Made by a program: the position numbers and the translations under genes. Below the pieces are notes generated by a model. That model was given only the letters and a program-made list of their open reading frames with translations, did not search any database and was not told the origin of the DNA. 64,000 bases of DNA from JBJHBP01 sp050485645 (GTDB lineage: Bacteria; Pseudomonadota; Gammaproteobacteria; Steroidobacterales; Rariloculaceae), in contig JBJHBT010000005.1 of assembly GCA_050485645.1 (NCBI GenBank), positions 62,001 through 126,000 of the forward strand, given 5' to 3'. Of the stretch, positions 1 through 8,013 are shown piece after piece. Within the stretch, counting starts at the first letter, position 1, and every line of letters starts with the position of its first letter.

Positions 1-1447
1 CCACCTGCAGGATCAGGTTGGTTTCCTCGGCCAGAGGAATGAAGTCGGCCGGGAACACCAGGCCGCGCTCGGGCAGCTCCCAGCGCACCAGTGCTTCGGC
101 TCCGGCGAGGCGGCCCGTGCGCAGACTGTACTTCGGCTGGTAGTGCAGCAGCAGTTCGTCGCGTTCGAGCGCGCGCCGCAGTTTGCTTTTCAGCATCAAT
201 CGCTCGACCGCGGCATTGTTCATTTCGGCGGTGTAGTACTCAACGCAGTTGCCACCCGTTCGTTTGGCGTGGTACAGCGCGGCGTCCGCGTTGCGCAGCA
301 TGTCGATGACGTTGTCGCCGTCTCGCGGATACAGCGCGATGCCCATGCTGGTGCTCATGAAGATTTCCTCGCCATGCACCTGGAAGGGCTTTCCGACAGC
401 CGTCAGCAGCCGGTTGGCGATTGCGGCAACGTCGCCGGCCATCGCTTCCATGTTCTTGTAACCGCTGACCAGCACAGCGAATTCGTCACCGGCGAGGCGC
501 CCGGCGACGGCGCCTTCCGGGAGCTGGTCGACGACCCGTGCCGCGAATACTTCCAGACTGCTGTCGCCTGCCGCGTGGCCGAAGGTGTCGTTGATGTCCT
601 TGAATCGATCCACGTCGAAGTAGATGAGCGCGAGGTATTCGCGATGTCGTCGAGCCTTGGCCATGCCCTGCTGCAGCAGGTGCTGGAACTGCATGCGGTT
701 GGCGAGTCGGGTCAGCGGGTCGATGCGCGCCAGGTAACGCATGCGCTGTTCGACGCGTTTGCGGTCCGTGATGTTCTGTGCCGCATAGACGTGTCCCTCG
801 ATCGCACCATCGGTGCCGTGCAGCGCCGATGCGGTGTAAGACACGGGCACCTCGCTGCCGTCGCGGTGACGGAACATCGCCTCGCGCGGCTTCGCCCTGG
901 GTCCGGTGGCAGCCGGTGTCTCCTGGTCGCGGGTCGCAACCAGCAGCTCGTCGAGCCGCCGCCCAAGCAGTTCCTGCGAGGAATAGCCGAGCATCGCGCA
1001 GGCCGCATCGTTGACCTTGTTGATCTGCGCATTGGCATCTGTGGCCAGAATGGCCTCGTTCATGCGCGACAGCAGCCGGTCCAGGCGGTCGCGGGCGCCC
1101 GTGCTGGCGTGCAGCGTCGCCCACATGGCGTCGAATGCGGCGTGCAGCGGATGCAGCCGGCTGTCGTCGTCGGCCAGTGCGGACGGTGCGTCCGGATCGC
1201 CGTTGGCCGTTTTTCTCAGTGCATCGGTGAGTTCACCGACAGTCCGTTCGTAGCGCAGACCGAGCTCGTGAACGACCAATGCGGCGATTGCCGCGAAGAC
1301 AGCCGCCGACACGATCGCTACGGCGCCGGCAGCGCCGGCGCCGAACATGCCGCCCCGGTGCATGGCGTACGCCGCGGCAGTCGCGGCGAGCGCGACCGCG
1401 CCAGCCCCGAGCGTAATGGCGAGGTGCTTGCCTGTGAGTGAGCGCAT
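1..1447 (-). CDS. PAS-GGDEF-EAL c-di-GMP turnover protein, 3' end cut by window edge
   Basis: The gene reads leftward from an ATG at 1447 and runs off the window, leaving about 482 residues. It begins with two hydrophobic segments (about 8-28 and 32-60), then a PAS domain (about 125-235), a GGDEF domain (about 238-400) and the start of an EAL domain (from about 415). The GGDEF signature reads AGDEF, with the DVDRFKDIND metal-binding stretch intact, so cyclase activity is plausible. No RxxD inhibitory site precedes the signature (PEGA stands there). The EAL signature AEALVRW is present, but the downstream catalytic residues lie outside the window. Family knowledge predicts a membrane-bound enzyme making and/or degrading cyclic di-GMP. 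The direction of activity cannot be decided here. Confidence 0.93.
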   Translation of the reverse strand, partial: MRSLTGKHLAITLGAGAVALAATAAAYAMHRGGMFGAGAAGAVAIVSAAVFAAIAALVVHELGLRYERTVGELTDALRKTANGDPDAPSALADDDSRLHPLHAAFDAMWATLHASTGARDRLDRLLSRMNEAILATDANAQINKVNDAACAMLGYSSQELLGRRLDELLVATRDQETPAATGPRAKPREAMFRHRDGSEVPVSYTASALHGTDGAIEGHVYAAQNITDRKRVEQRMRYLARIDPLTRLANRMQFQHLLQQGMAKARRHREYLALIYFDVDRFKDINDTFGHAAGDSSLEVFAARVVDQLPEGAVAGRLAGDEFAVLVSGYKNMEAMAGDVAAIANRLLTAVGKPFQVHGEEIFMSTSMGIALYPRDGDNVIDMLRNADAALYHAKRTGGNCVEYYTAEMNNAAVERLMLKSKLRRALERDELLLHYQPKYSLRTGRLAGAEALVRWELPERGLVFPADFIPLAEETNLILQV

Positions 1448-1493
1448 GGCGTTATCTGCCGTTGCCGTCTCGGTGAATGGCGGTCACGAACCC

Positions 1494-1528
1494 ATGCGCT
1501 GCATTATTATTGTTGTTCTGGTTATCAA
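1494..1528 (-). promoter_or_regulatory. possible sigma-70 promoter of the GGDEF-EAL gene
   Basis: On the minus strand TTGATA (1528-1523) is followed after 16 bp by TAATGC (1506-1501), inside the only AT-rich part of the 182-bp gap between the divergent GGDEF-EAL and YheT-like genes. It would start transcription about 45 nt before the ATG. The call rests on matches by eye only. Confidence 0.3.
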
Positions 1529-1629
1529 ATTCTTCTTGCCGACCATTGCCCGTCGATTCGTGTCGGCCTATCCGGCCCGGACCGTCTCGTTGCGGGTAAC
1601 GCAGGCACGGGACGGCAGCAGAGTCTACT

Positions 1630-2631
1630 ATGATCGTCAATCCTCAGGTATCCGCCTTTCAGCACAGCGCATATCGATACCCGCCCGGGCTGGGGAATCC
1701 GCATCTTCAGTCCATGCTGGCCAGTTCGCCGTTGCGGCGCAGCCTGTTGGGGCGCTCGGCGCGCGCGCTGATGGCTGCCAGTGTTGCCCAGATCATCGAT
1801 TGCGATGACGGCAGGCTCATGGGTCTCTACGCGCCGGCGGAGGGCAGCTCGCGGGGGCTGGTCGTGTTTCTGCATGGCTGGGAAGGCTGCGCGCACTCGC
1901 ACTACGTGGTGTCGGCCGCGTCGCGGGTGCGCGAAGCAGGATTCGATACCTTCCGGCTGAATTTTCGCGATCATGGCGGGACATTCGGCCTGAACGAGGA
2001 GCTGTTCCATTCCTGCCGCATCGACGAAGTGGTTGAGGCCGTCCGCACAGTGGCGATGCGCGATACGTCGCGGCCGGTGTGGCTGGCAGGCTATTCCCTG
2101 GGCGGCAACTTCGCCTTGCGCGTGGCCTCGCGTGCGCCGGGCGTCGGCCTGGCGCTGAAACGGGCGATTGCGCTGTGCCCGGTGCTCGACCCGCACAGCA
2201 CGATGCATGCGCTGGAAACCGGTCCGTGGTTCTACCGGCACTACTTTCTCCGTCGCTGGCGGCGCTCACTGCGCGCCAAGGCTGCCGCGTTTCCGCATCT
2301 GTACGACTTCGGCAATCTGCGCCGACTGCCCACGCTGACGTCCACCACCGATTTTTTTGTACGCCGCTACACGGTGTTCGACGACCTGGACAGCTACCTC
2401 GGCGGCTACGCGATCACCGGTGACGTGCTCGCCGATCTCCGGGTGCCGTCCACGCTGATCGCGGCGGCGGACGACCCGGTGATTCCGGTCCGCGACCTGC
2501 GGTACGTGGCGTCCAGTGGGGCACTGGAGGTGATCGTTACGCCACAGGGTGGCCATTGCGCCTATCTGAGCGACTACAGTCTGCGCAGCTGGCTGGATGA
2601 TGTCGTGCTGCAGCAGATTGAGAACAGCTGA
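1630..2631 (+). CDS. YheT-like alpha/beta hydrolase
   Basis: This 333-residue protein matches the YheT/UPF0017 branch of alpha/beta hydrolases in length and layout. It has an N-terminal region with PGLGNPHLQS (residues 19-28), an oxyanion-type HGWEG loop (about 82-86), the nucleophile elbow GYSLGGN (Ser157), an acid candidate in AADDPVIP and a late His in QGGHCAY. There is no signal peptide, so it should be cytoplasmic. Members are reported as esterases or acyl hydrolases, but the natural substrate is generally unknown. It is divergent from the GGDEF-EAL gene and convergent with the bactofilin gene, with only about 30 bp between the two stops, so it is probably a single-gene unit. Confidence 0.9.
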   Translation: MIVNPQVSAFQHSAYRYPPGLGNPHLQSMLASSPLRRSLLGRSARALMAASVAQIIDCDDGRLMGLYAPAEGSSRGLVVFLHGWEGCAHSHYVVSAASRVREAGFDTFRLNFRDHGGTFGLNEELFHSCRIDEVVEAVRTVAMRDTSRPVWLAGYSLGGNFALRVASRAPGVGLALKRAIALCPVLDPHSTMHALETGPWFYRHYFLRRWRRSLRAKAAAFPHLYDFGNLRRLPTLTSTTDFFVRRYTVFDDLDSYLGGYAITGDVLADLRVPSTLIAAADDPVIPVRDLRYVASSGALEVIVTPQGGHCAYLSDYSLRSWLDDVVLQQIENS

Positions 2632-2662
2632 CTCGCAGAACAGCCTCCTCGGAGGCGGTGGG

Positions 2663-3049
2663 TCAGGCGTCGCGTTTCTCGTCAAAGACGACCGGGTCGC
2701 TGCCATTGGCCGTTCTGATGTCGCCTTCGATCACGGCGCCCTGCGCCACGGCGATCGAACTGCCGGACAGGCTGCCCTGAACACGCGCACTGGCGGCGAT
2801 CTCCATGCGTTCACCGGCGATCACATCGCCCTCAACGGTGCCGGCCACGATCACATCGGTGGCTTTGAGGATTCCCTTCCACGTACCGCTGTCGGCCAGC
2901 GTGACGGCGCCGTCTATGTCGCAGTCGCCCTCCACGGTGCCGCAGAACACGAACGACCCCGGGCCGCTGATCGTGCCGCTGAAATGCGTATTCGGGGCGA
3001 GGAAGGTGGTGGGGCCGCTGGCGCGATCGCGGATTCTGCGTGTGAACAT
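2663..3049 (-). CDS. bactofilin (polymer-forming cytoskeletal protein)
   Basis: This 128-residue protein has the right-handed beta-helix repeat pattern of bactofilins (DUF583): short strands with regularly spaced Gly and Val (SGTISGPGSFVFCGTVEGD, then GTVEGDVIAGERMEI). Family members polymerise into filaments that scaffold cell-shape or envelope proteins. The ATG at 3049 is preferred because GGAG lies 8 nt upstream; a GTG three codons earlier overlaps that site. The N-terminus is short and polar, typical of bactofilins, and the C-terminal tail is brief. No M23 peptidase neighbour, a frequent partner, is present. Assignment is firm; its role in this cell is not shown. Confidence 0.92.
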   Translation of the reverse strand: MFTRRIRDRASGPTTFLAPNTHFSGTISGPGSFVFCGTVEGDCDIDGAVTLADSGTWKGILKATDVIVAGTVEGDVIAGERMEIAASARVQGSLSGSSIAVAQGAVIEGDIRTANGSDPVVFDEKRDA

Positions 3050-3149
3050 TGAGGGCACTCCGACACATAAGTCAGGCGACGTTAGCCGAACTTCGTGAAT
3101 CCTGCGAGAAGCCAGTTCACGTCACGAGAAGCTGCGTGGAGCGGCAGTA

Positions 3150-3168
3150 TGTGACTGTTATTGTCACA
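3150..3168. promoter_or_regulatory. perfect inverted repeat in a divergent promoter region
   Basis: TGTGAC and GTCACA are separated by 7 bp in the AT-rich 238-bp gap between the bactofilin gene and the small gene at 3288. The half-sites resemble Crp/Fnr half-sites, but the spacing is 3 bp too long for Crp. It may be an operator for another dimeric regulator. Confidence 0.35.
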
Positions 3169-3287
3169 TTGCGTGGTTCACGGAAGTTCATAATCAATTG
3201 TATTTGCTCGTAAAACAATAGAATGGCATGGGTTTTGCTGCAGGTTTCCGCGGATGACCTGTCATGTTGGATTGGGGAGCAGGACGA

Positions 3288-3572
3288 ATGAGTAACGCCG
3301 ACCATGAGGTCATCGCGCTGCTGCTGGGTGATGAGGGCACCGGGCGCTGGCGACCTCGCGCATTCGTGGAGGGTGCGCAGAGACTGATTCGCGCGGCCAA
3401 TGGCCAAGTCAGCCTGGAGCGGGTCGAATCCGAGGAAGAGTTCGATCGAACCGCCAGGATGACGGGCTGCTTTCGCCGCGGCAAGCCGATACGCGATCCG
3501 ATCAGTCGCGAAGTGATCGGCTACGAGATGGAAGAGGTGCCCATGCTTGCCACTGCCCCCGGCGGCGCCTGA
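3288..3572 (+). CDS. small hypothetical protein
   Basis: This is a 94-residue acidic/basic mixed protein with no signal peptide or membrane segment and no domain I recognise. The ATG at 3288 has an AGGA motif 4 nt upstream and a GGGGAG about 10 nt upstream; an in-frame ATG 24 bp earlier lacks a site. Features visible are RWRPRAFVEGAQRLIRAANG, an Asp/Glu-rich stretch (ESEEEFD) and a single Cys in GCFRRGK. An antisense reading frame covers the same DNA but runs on into gshA as a shadow. Codon choice looks like that of the flanking genes, so I consider it real but of unknown function. Confidence 0.6.
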   Translation: MSNADHEVIALLLGDEGTGRWRPRAFVEGAQRLIRAANGQVSLERVESEEEFDRTARMTGCFRRGKPIRDPISREVIGYEMEEVPMLATAPGGA

Positions 3573-3655
3573 GTCTTCGCGGTTCGCCGCGAGCCCGTTT
3601 GCCCGACATCGGGTGGCGGAGCACGGCGGGCAGGTTACGGGTGTGTCAAGCCGCC

Positions 3656-3661
3656 TATAAT
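3656..3661 (+). promoter_or_regulatory. -10 element of the gshA promoter
   Basis: A perfect TATAAT lies 57 bp before the chosen gshA start. The -35 region is weak (GGTTAC or TTACGG at a short spacing), so this may need an activator or be a modest promoter. Confidence 0.4.
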
Positions 3662-3717
3662 GGCGGCCCGCACCGGTGTCCGTATCCTCGGACGGTGGCG
3701 AGGTACGGGCGCTGTAT

Positions 3718-5283
3718 ATGACTGGTTCCTTGTGGGATACGCGACTGGCCTGGTTGCGTGAAAGCGGCAACGCGAAGCTGCTGCGCGACGGGTTGCGCGG
3801 CATCGAGAAAGAGACTCTGCGTGTCGATCGCGACGGGCGGCTGTCGCAGCAGCCCCATCCGGCGTCGATCGGTGCGGCACTCACGCACCCCTATCTGACC
3901 ACCGACTACTCCGAGGCATTGCTGGAATTCGTCACCCCCACCTGCGCGACGCCCGAGCAGTCCATCGCGTTTCTGCACGACCTGCATCAGTTCGTCCATC
4001 GCCGTCTTGACGGTGAACTGCTGTGGCCGGCCAGCATGCCGTGCGTGCTCGATCCGGAACGGCAGATACCCATTGCGCGTTACGGCGGCTCCAACATGGG
4101 TATGATGAAAACCGTGTACCGGCGCGGACTAGGCTACCGCTACGGCCGCGCCATGCAGGCCATTGCAGGCGCCCACTTCAATTTTTCAGTGTCCGATGAG
4201 TTCTGGCGCGCCAGTGCGGCACGCGAGTCGGCGGACGACGAGTCGAACCATCGCTCCGAGCGCTACATGGGCCTGGTGCGCAATTTCCGTCGCCATGGCT
4301 GGCTGGTTCTTTATCTGTTCGGCGCGTCGCCGGCATTGTGTCGATCGTTCAGTCCGGATGGCGGGGAACGGCTCGAGGCCTTCGATCGCACCACCTGGTT
4401 CGGCCCATACGCCACATCGCTGCGCATGAGCGACATCGGCTATCGCAACAAGACGCAGGCGCGGCTGAACATCTCCACCAACTCGCTGCCGCAGTACATC
4501 GATGGCCTGGTGCGCGCCGTCACCACCGAGGACCCGGCCTATCGCGACATCGGAATCGTTGTCGACGGCAGCTATCGGCAGCTCAACAGCAGCATGCTGC
4601 AGATAGAGAACGAGTACTACAGTTCGATACGCCCCAAGCCGGGCAAGGGTACGACGGATCGACTCACCGTCGCGCTGCGCCGCGACGGCGTGGCCTATGT
4701 GGAAGTACGCAGTCTGGATCTGGCAGCGACCGACCCGCTGGGCCTGAACGTCCAGCAGCTGCGGTTTCTCGAAGTGCTGCTCGTGTTCTGCCTGCTGAGC
4801 GACAGTCCGTCGCTGTCCGTGGCGGAGACGGCGGAAATCGATGCGCGCGATCTGGATGTCGCCCGCGAGGGGCGCAGGCCGGGATTGAAACTGGTCTGCG
4901 AAGGCCGTGAAACCGCGCTTGCGGACCTCGGGCTGGCACTGCTCGACAGACTGGACGTGGTGGCGTCGTTGCTGGACACGCCCGACGACCAGGGCTACGG
5001 CCGGGCGGTGGCCGCGCAGCGTGCCCTGCTGCCAGACCCGGAGCAGACGCCTTCGGCCACCATGCTGGCGGCGATGCGCCAGGAACGGCAGGGTTTCTTC
5101 GCGTACGTGCATGAACTGGCACGGCGCCAGCACGACTACTTCATGGCGCTGCCCGTGGACGCGACGCGCGATCAGGCGCTTGCGCTCGAGGCGGAGGCAT
5201 CCCTGCAGGCGGCAGCGGCGCTGGAAAAGCAGGAAAAGCCACCGTTTGCCGAGTTTCTGCGGCAGTATTTCGCCCGTGTCTGA
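3718..5283 (+). CDS. gshA: glutamate-cysteine ligase, gammaproteobacterial type
   Basis: The 521-residue protein catalyses ATP-dependent joining of glutamate and cysteine, the first and committed step of glutathione synthesis, in the cytoplasm. It aligns by eye along its length with E. coli GshA (518 aa): GIEKETLRV near the N-terminus, LTTDYSEALLEFVTP, the YGGSNMGMMKTVYRRGL segment, GAHFNFS, and YVEVRSLDLAATDPLGL. The start at 3718 was chosen because it places the N-terminus as in E. coli; an in-frame GTG 42 bp upstream would add an unmatched leader. No strong ribosome-binding site is visible. gshB is not in the window. Two small membrane-anchored genes follow on the same strand after 93 bp. 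Confidence 0.97.
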   Translation: MTGSLWDTRLAWLRESGNAKLLRDGLRGIEKETLRVDRDGRLSQQPHPASIGAALTHPYLTTDYSEALLEFVTPTCATPEQSIAFLHDLHQFVHRRLDGELLWPASMPCVLDPERQIPIARYGGSNMGMMKTVYRRGLGYRYGRAMQAIAGAHFNFSVSDEFWRASAARESADDESNHRSERYMGLVRNFRRHGWLVLYLFGASPALCRSFSPDGGERLEAFDRTTWFGPYATSLRMSDIGYRNKTQARLNISTNSLPQYIDGLVRAVTTEDPAYRDIGIVVDGSYRQLNSSMLQIENEYYSSIRPKPGKGTTDRLTVALRRDGVAYVEVRSLDLAATDPLGLNVQQLRFLEVLLVFCLLSDSPSLSVAETAEIDARDLDVAREGRRPGLKLVCEGRETALADLGLALLDRLDVVASLLDTPDDQGYGRAVAAQRALLPDPEQTPSATMLAAMRQERQGFFAYVHELARRQHDYFMALPVDATRDQALALEAEASLQAAAALEKQEKPPFAEFLRQYFARV

Positions 5284-5376
5284 TGTCGGTCCGGCGATTC
5301 GCGGTTTTGTGATTTCGTTAACCGTCAGCCGCCGGCCGGACGCCGATACTACCGTTTTCACAGGATGCACTCGGCG

Positions 5377-5988
5377 ATGAAGGCCACCTTTCTGATCGGC
5401 TTGCTCGTGGGCCTGCTCGGTGTTTTCGCCGGCGCATACTACGCGCCGTGGGGGCAGCATGCGCGGCTGCCGTCGCTCACCTCCGTCCAGGCCAATGGTG
5501 GCCGGGTGGAGCGCTTTCTGGTGCGCCTGCCCGCCGACCGCATCGCCGGTCACGGCGATGGCCTCGACCGCCTTCCGCTGTCAGCGGGTGCCGGTGCCGC
5601 GCTGGCCGTTGACCACTACAAGCTGCGTGACGTGGACGGCAGCGTCATCGGGGTGGCGGCCAGACACACCACATCCACCGCGGAGGGAGCTGTTGCTGTG
5701 TGGTCCGTGGTGATTCCCAGCCGAGGTGGTTTTGTGCTGACCGGGGCGTCGCAGGAAGCGGCAGTGCTCGGCAGCCTTCAGCGCAGCGGCTACCGGCCGG
5801 GCAGCGCCTGGACGGGCGATGTCCAGGCCGGTGCGGATCGCGAAAGTGGACGTCTGGTATCCGGCAGCGAGGAGTTTGAAACGCTGCGCGGTACCTACAC
5901 GGAATCCTGGCATCTGACCGGTGTCGATGAAGCGGGCGTGCCGCGTGGCACGGTGGAGCTGACCATGGTGACCTTCCTGGGCGCATGA
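5377..5988 (+). CDS. membrane-anchored protein of unknown function
   Basis: About 203 residues: an N-terminal hydrophobic helix (MKATFLIGLLVGLLGVFAG) acting as signal anchor, followed by a soluble, probably periplasmic, beta-rich domain. I recognise no domain. The ATG at 5377 is favoured over one at 5365 because AGGA lies 11 nt upstream. Its stop overlaps the start of the next gene in ATGA, so the two are translationally coupled. The partner has the same architecture (signal anchor plus about 180-residue outer domain with a TLRGT motif shared as ETLRGTY here and STLRGTF there), which suggests a duplicated pair. Function is unknown. Confidence 0.75.
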   Translation: MKATFLIGLLVGLLGVFAGAYYAPWGQHARLPSLTSVQANGGRVERFLVRLPADRIAGHGDGLDRLPLSAGAGAALAVDHYKLRDVDGSVIGVAARHTTSTAEGAVAVWSVVIPSRGGFVLTGASQEAAVLGSLQRSGYRPGSAWTGDVQAGADRESGRLVSGSEEFETLRGTYTESWHLTGVDEAGVPRGTVELTMVTFLGA

Positions 5989-6770
5989 AATATCTGATCA
6001 CATTCGTTGTCGGGCTGGCGGTTGGTGGAGCGATTGCGCTGGCCGGTCTGTACTTCAATCCGTTGTCGTCCGATCAGGGTACGGAACCTGGTGTCGACGA
6101 CTGGAGCCTGCACTATGCGATGCCGTCCGACGACATGCTGTTGCTCACGCATGGCGGACGACTTCGGCTGCCCGTGACCCCGGCCGGTGCCCCCGACCTC
6201 TGGGAAAGCACGTTGCGCGGCACTTTTCTTCAGGCGGCGGTGATGCGCGATGCCGATGACCGCGAGGTGGTGGCCACGCGTATCAGTGTCAGTCACGGCC
6301 GGGGCAATCTGATCCGCCACGGCCTGCCTGTGCGTGACCGCTGGCTGATCACGGTGCCCGGCGAAGGGTCGCTGAGTGTGGATGCCGACAGCAACTTCTG
6401 GCCACTGGTCCGTGACCACCTGTTGCCGGTCTGGTACCTGCGGCGCGACTGGTCCGGTCCGCAGACGCTGCATACGGTGGTCGGACCGGGACTGCGCAAT
6501 ACCGCCGTGGTGGATGGACTCACCGGGCGGTTCGCCGCCATGAGCGGCAGCGCGGTGGAGCACCTGGAGTTGCAGCAGGTGTCGCCCAACGCCCGCTCCG
6601 CGCGTTACCAGGGCGCGCTGCACGTCCGTCTGGTTGCCGATGCGTCGGATGCACCGGATGCACCGGAACCGCCCGACACAGCGGACACATCGGATACCCT
6701 GGACACATCAGATACGCCCGATACGCCCGATACGCCCGAGTCTTCGGATGCAGACGCCACGTCTGACTGA
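5985..6770 (+). CDS. membrane-anchored protein with Asp-Thr-Pro repeat tail
   Basis: 261 residues. The N-terminus (MKYLITFVVGLAVGGAIALAG) is a signal anchor; a periplasmic domain of about 190 residues follows, then a low-complexity acidic tail (about 217-261) built from repeated D-A/T-P and S-D-T units. The gene overlaps its upstream neighbour by 4 bp. Both proteins share general layout and an LRGT motif, consistent with ancient duplication. The tail resembles Pro/Thr/Asp-rich wall- or outer-face linkers, but no anchoring signal follows it. The DNA of the tail contains four near-identical 9-bp units, so its length may vary between strains. No function can be assigned. Confidence 0.75.
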   Translation: MKYLITFVVGLAVGGAIALAGLYFNPLSSDQGTEPGVDDWSLHYAMPSDDMLLLTHGGRLRLPVTPAGAPDLWESTLRGTFLQAAVMRDADDREVVATRISVSHGRGNLIRHGLPVRDRWLITVPGEGSLSVDADSNFWPLVRDHLLPVWYLRRDWSGPQTLHTVVGPGLRNTAVVDGLTGRFAAMSGSAVEHLELQQVSPNARSARYQGALHVRLVADASDAPDAPEPPDTADTSDTLDTSDTPDTPDTPESSDADATSD

Positions 6771-6791
6771 CGCGGGCAGCGGGCGACGCCT

Positions 6792-8000
6792 TCAGGGAAT
6801 CAGACTGACACCGGGCTCGCTCAGCAGCGCGGGGTCCGGAATGGCACGCTCGCCGATCAGGCGCCGCCCCTGCATGAACTCGCGCGGACTGTTGATGGCG
6901 TCCACCGCGATCAATCGACCCTCACGCAGATAGAACACGGCGAAATGGCTGTCGTCCGCGCCGCGGCGGATGACGGACTGATCGTGGCCCGCCGCAAGTC
7001 CTGCCGACTGCAGTTTCAGATCGAACTGATCCGACCAGAACCACGGCACGTCGTCGTAAACCTGAGGTTCGTCAAGCAGCGCGTGAGCCGCCACCTTGGC
7101 CTGTTCGATGGCGTTGTGCACCGATTCCAGCCGTAACCGTCGCTGATACAGCCCACTGGGATGGCTGGTGCAGTCGCCGGCGGCGACGATATCGGCATCG
7201 GCGGTTCGCGCACCGGCATCGACGGCGATGCCGTTGTCGCATTCGAGCCCTGCTTCGGCGGCAAGTTCGACGTTCGGTATGATGCCGATCCCGATCAGTA
7301 CGATATCGCATTCGACGCGCTCGCCTTGGCGCGTGGTCACCGCGCTCACCCGATCGCGGCCTTCGATCGCGACGACTTCGCAGCCGACGCGGATATCCAC
7401 GCCGCGATCACGGTGGTAGCGCTGATAGAACGCCGAGACCTGCGGACCAGTGGAGCGCTCCATCACGCGCTGGCCCGCCTCCAGCACCGTCACCGCCACG
7501 CCCATGGCACCGGCGATTGCGGCGGCTTCCAGGCCGATGTAGCCGCCTCCGATGATGACCAGCCGCTGCTTTCCGTGAAGGTCGGCTCGCAGACGGTCCG
7601 CATCGTCGATCGTCCGCAGGTAGTGGACCGCCGGCAGGTGGGCGCCGGGCACATTGAGCTGCCTGACATGGCTGCCCGTGGTCAGCAGCAGGCGATCGTA
7701 ACCGAGGGTCTGGCCGTCATTCAGCAACAGTTCGTGGCTGGCAGGCCGCAGCACGGCGGCGCGTACGCCGAGTCTCAGTTCCACGCCGCGTTCCTGATAG
7801 AACGCGGCGGGGCGCAGGTGCAGCCGATCGGCCGCCAGCTCGCCGGCCAGATACTTCTTGGACAGCGGCGGCCGCTGATACGGCAGGTGCGGCTCCTCCG
7901 CCACCAGTGTCAGCCGGCCGTCGAATCCGCGCTGGCGCAGTGTGAACAGGGCCTGAGCAGCCGCCTGGCCGCCGCCGACGACGACGATATGTTTGCCCAT
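6792..8000 (-). CDS. FAD-dependent ferredoxin/rubredoxin reductase family oxidoreductase
   Basis: 402 residues with the two-dinucleotide fold of putidaredoxin-reductase-type flavoproteins: an FAD-binding GGGQAAAQ at residues 9-16, the PYQRPPLSKKYL segment (about 40-51), an NAD(P)H-binding IIGGGYIGLEAA (about 150-161), a second FAD motif in ADIVAAGDCTS, and the C-terminal WFWSDQFDLKLQ typical of this group. Such enzymes pass electrons from NAD(P)H to a small ferredoxin or rubredoxin serving an oxygenase or P450. No ferredoxin or oxygenase gene is nearby, so the partner must be encoded elsewhere. It lies 13 bp downstream of the aldo/keto reductase gene and is likely co-transcribed with it. Confidence 0.93.
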   Translation of the reverse strand: MGKHIVVVGGGQAAAQALFTLRQRGFDGRLTLVAEEPHLPYQRPPLSKKYLAGELAADRLHLRPAAFYQERGVELRLGVRAAVLRPASHELLLNDGQTLGYDRLLLTTGSHVRQLNVPGAHLPAVHYLRTIDDADRLRADLHGKQRLVIIGGGYIGLEAAAIAGAMGVAVTVLEAGQRVMERSTGPQVSAFYQRYHRDRGVDIRVGCEVVAIEGRDRVSAVTTRQGERVECDIVLIGIGIIPNVELAAEAGLECDNGIAVDAGARTADADIVAAGDCTSHPSGLYQRRLRLESVHNAIEQAKVAAHALLDEPQVYDDVPWFWSDQFDLKLQSAGLAAGHDQSVIRRGADDSHFAVFYLREGRLIAVDAINSPREFMQGRRLIGERAIPDPALLSEPGVSLIP

Positions 8001-8013
8001 GAACGAAGCGATC

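Noticed and set aside
2643..2656. GCCTC-CTCG-GAGGC hairpin between the YheT-like and bactofilin stops
   Set aside because: Stem is only 5 bp and no T-run follows on either strand.
3117..3884. 255-codon minus-strand frame across the small gene and the start of gshA
   Set aside because: It overlaps the clear gshA coding sequence; composition is that of an antisense shadow.
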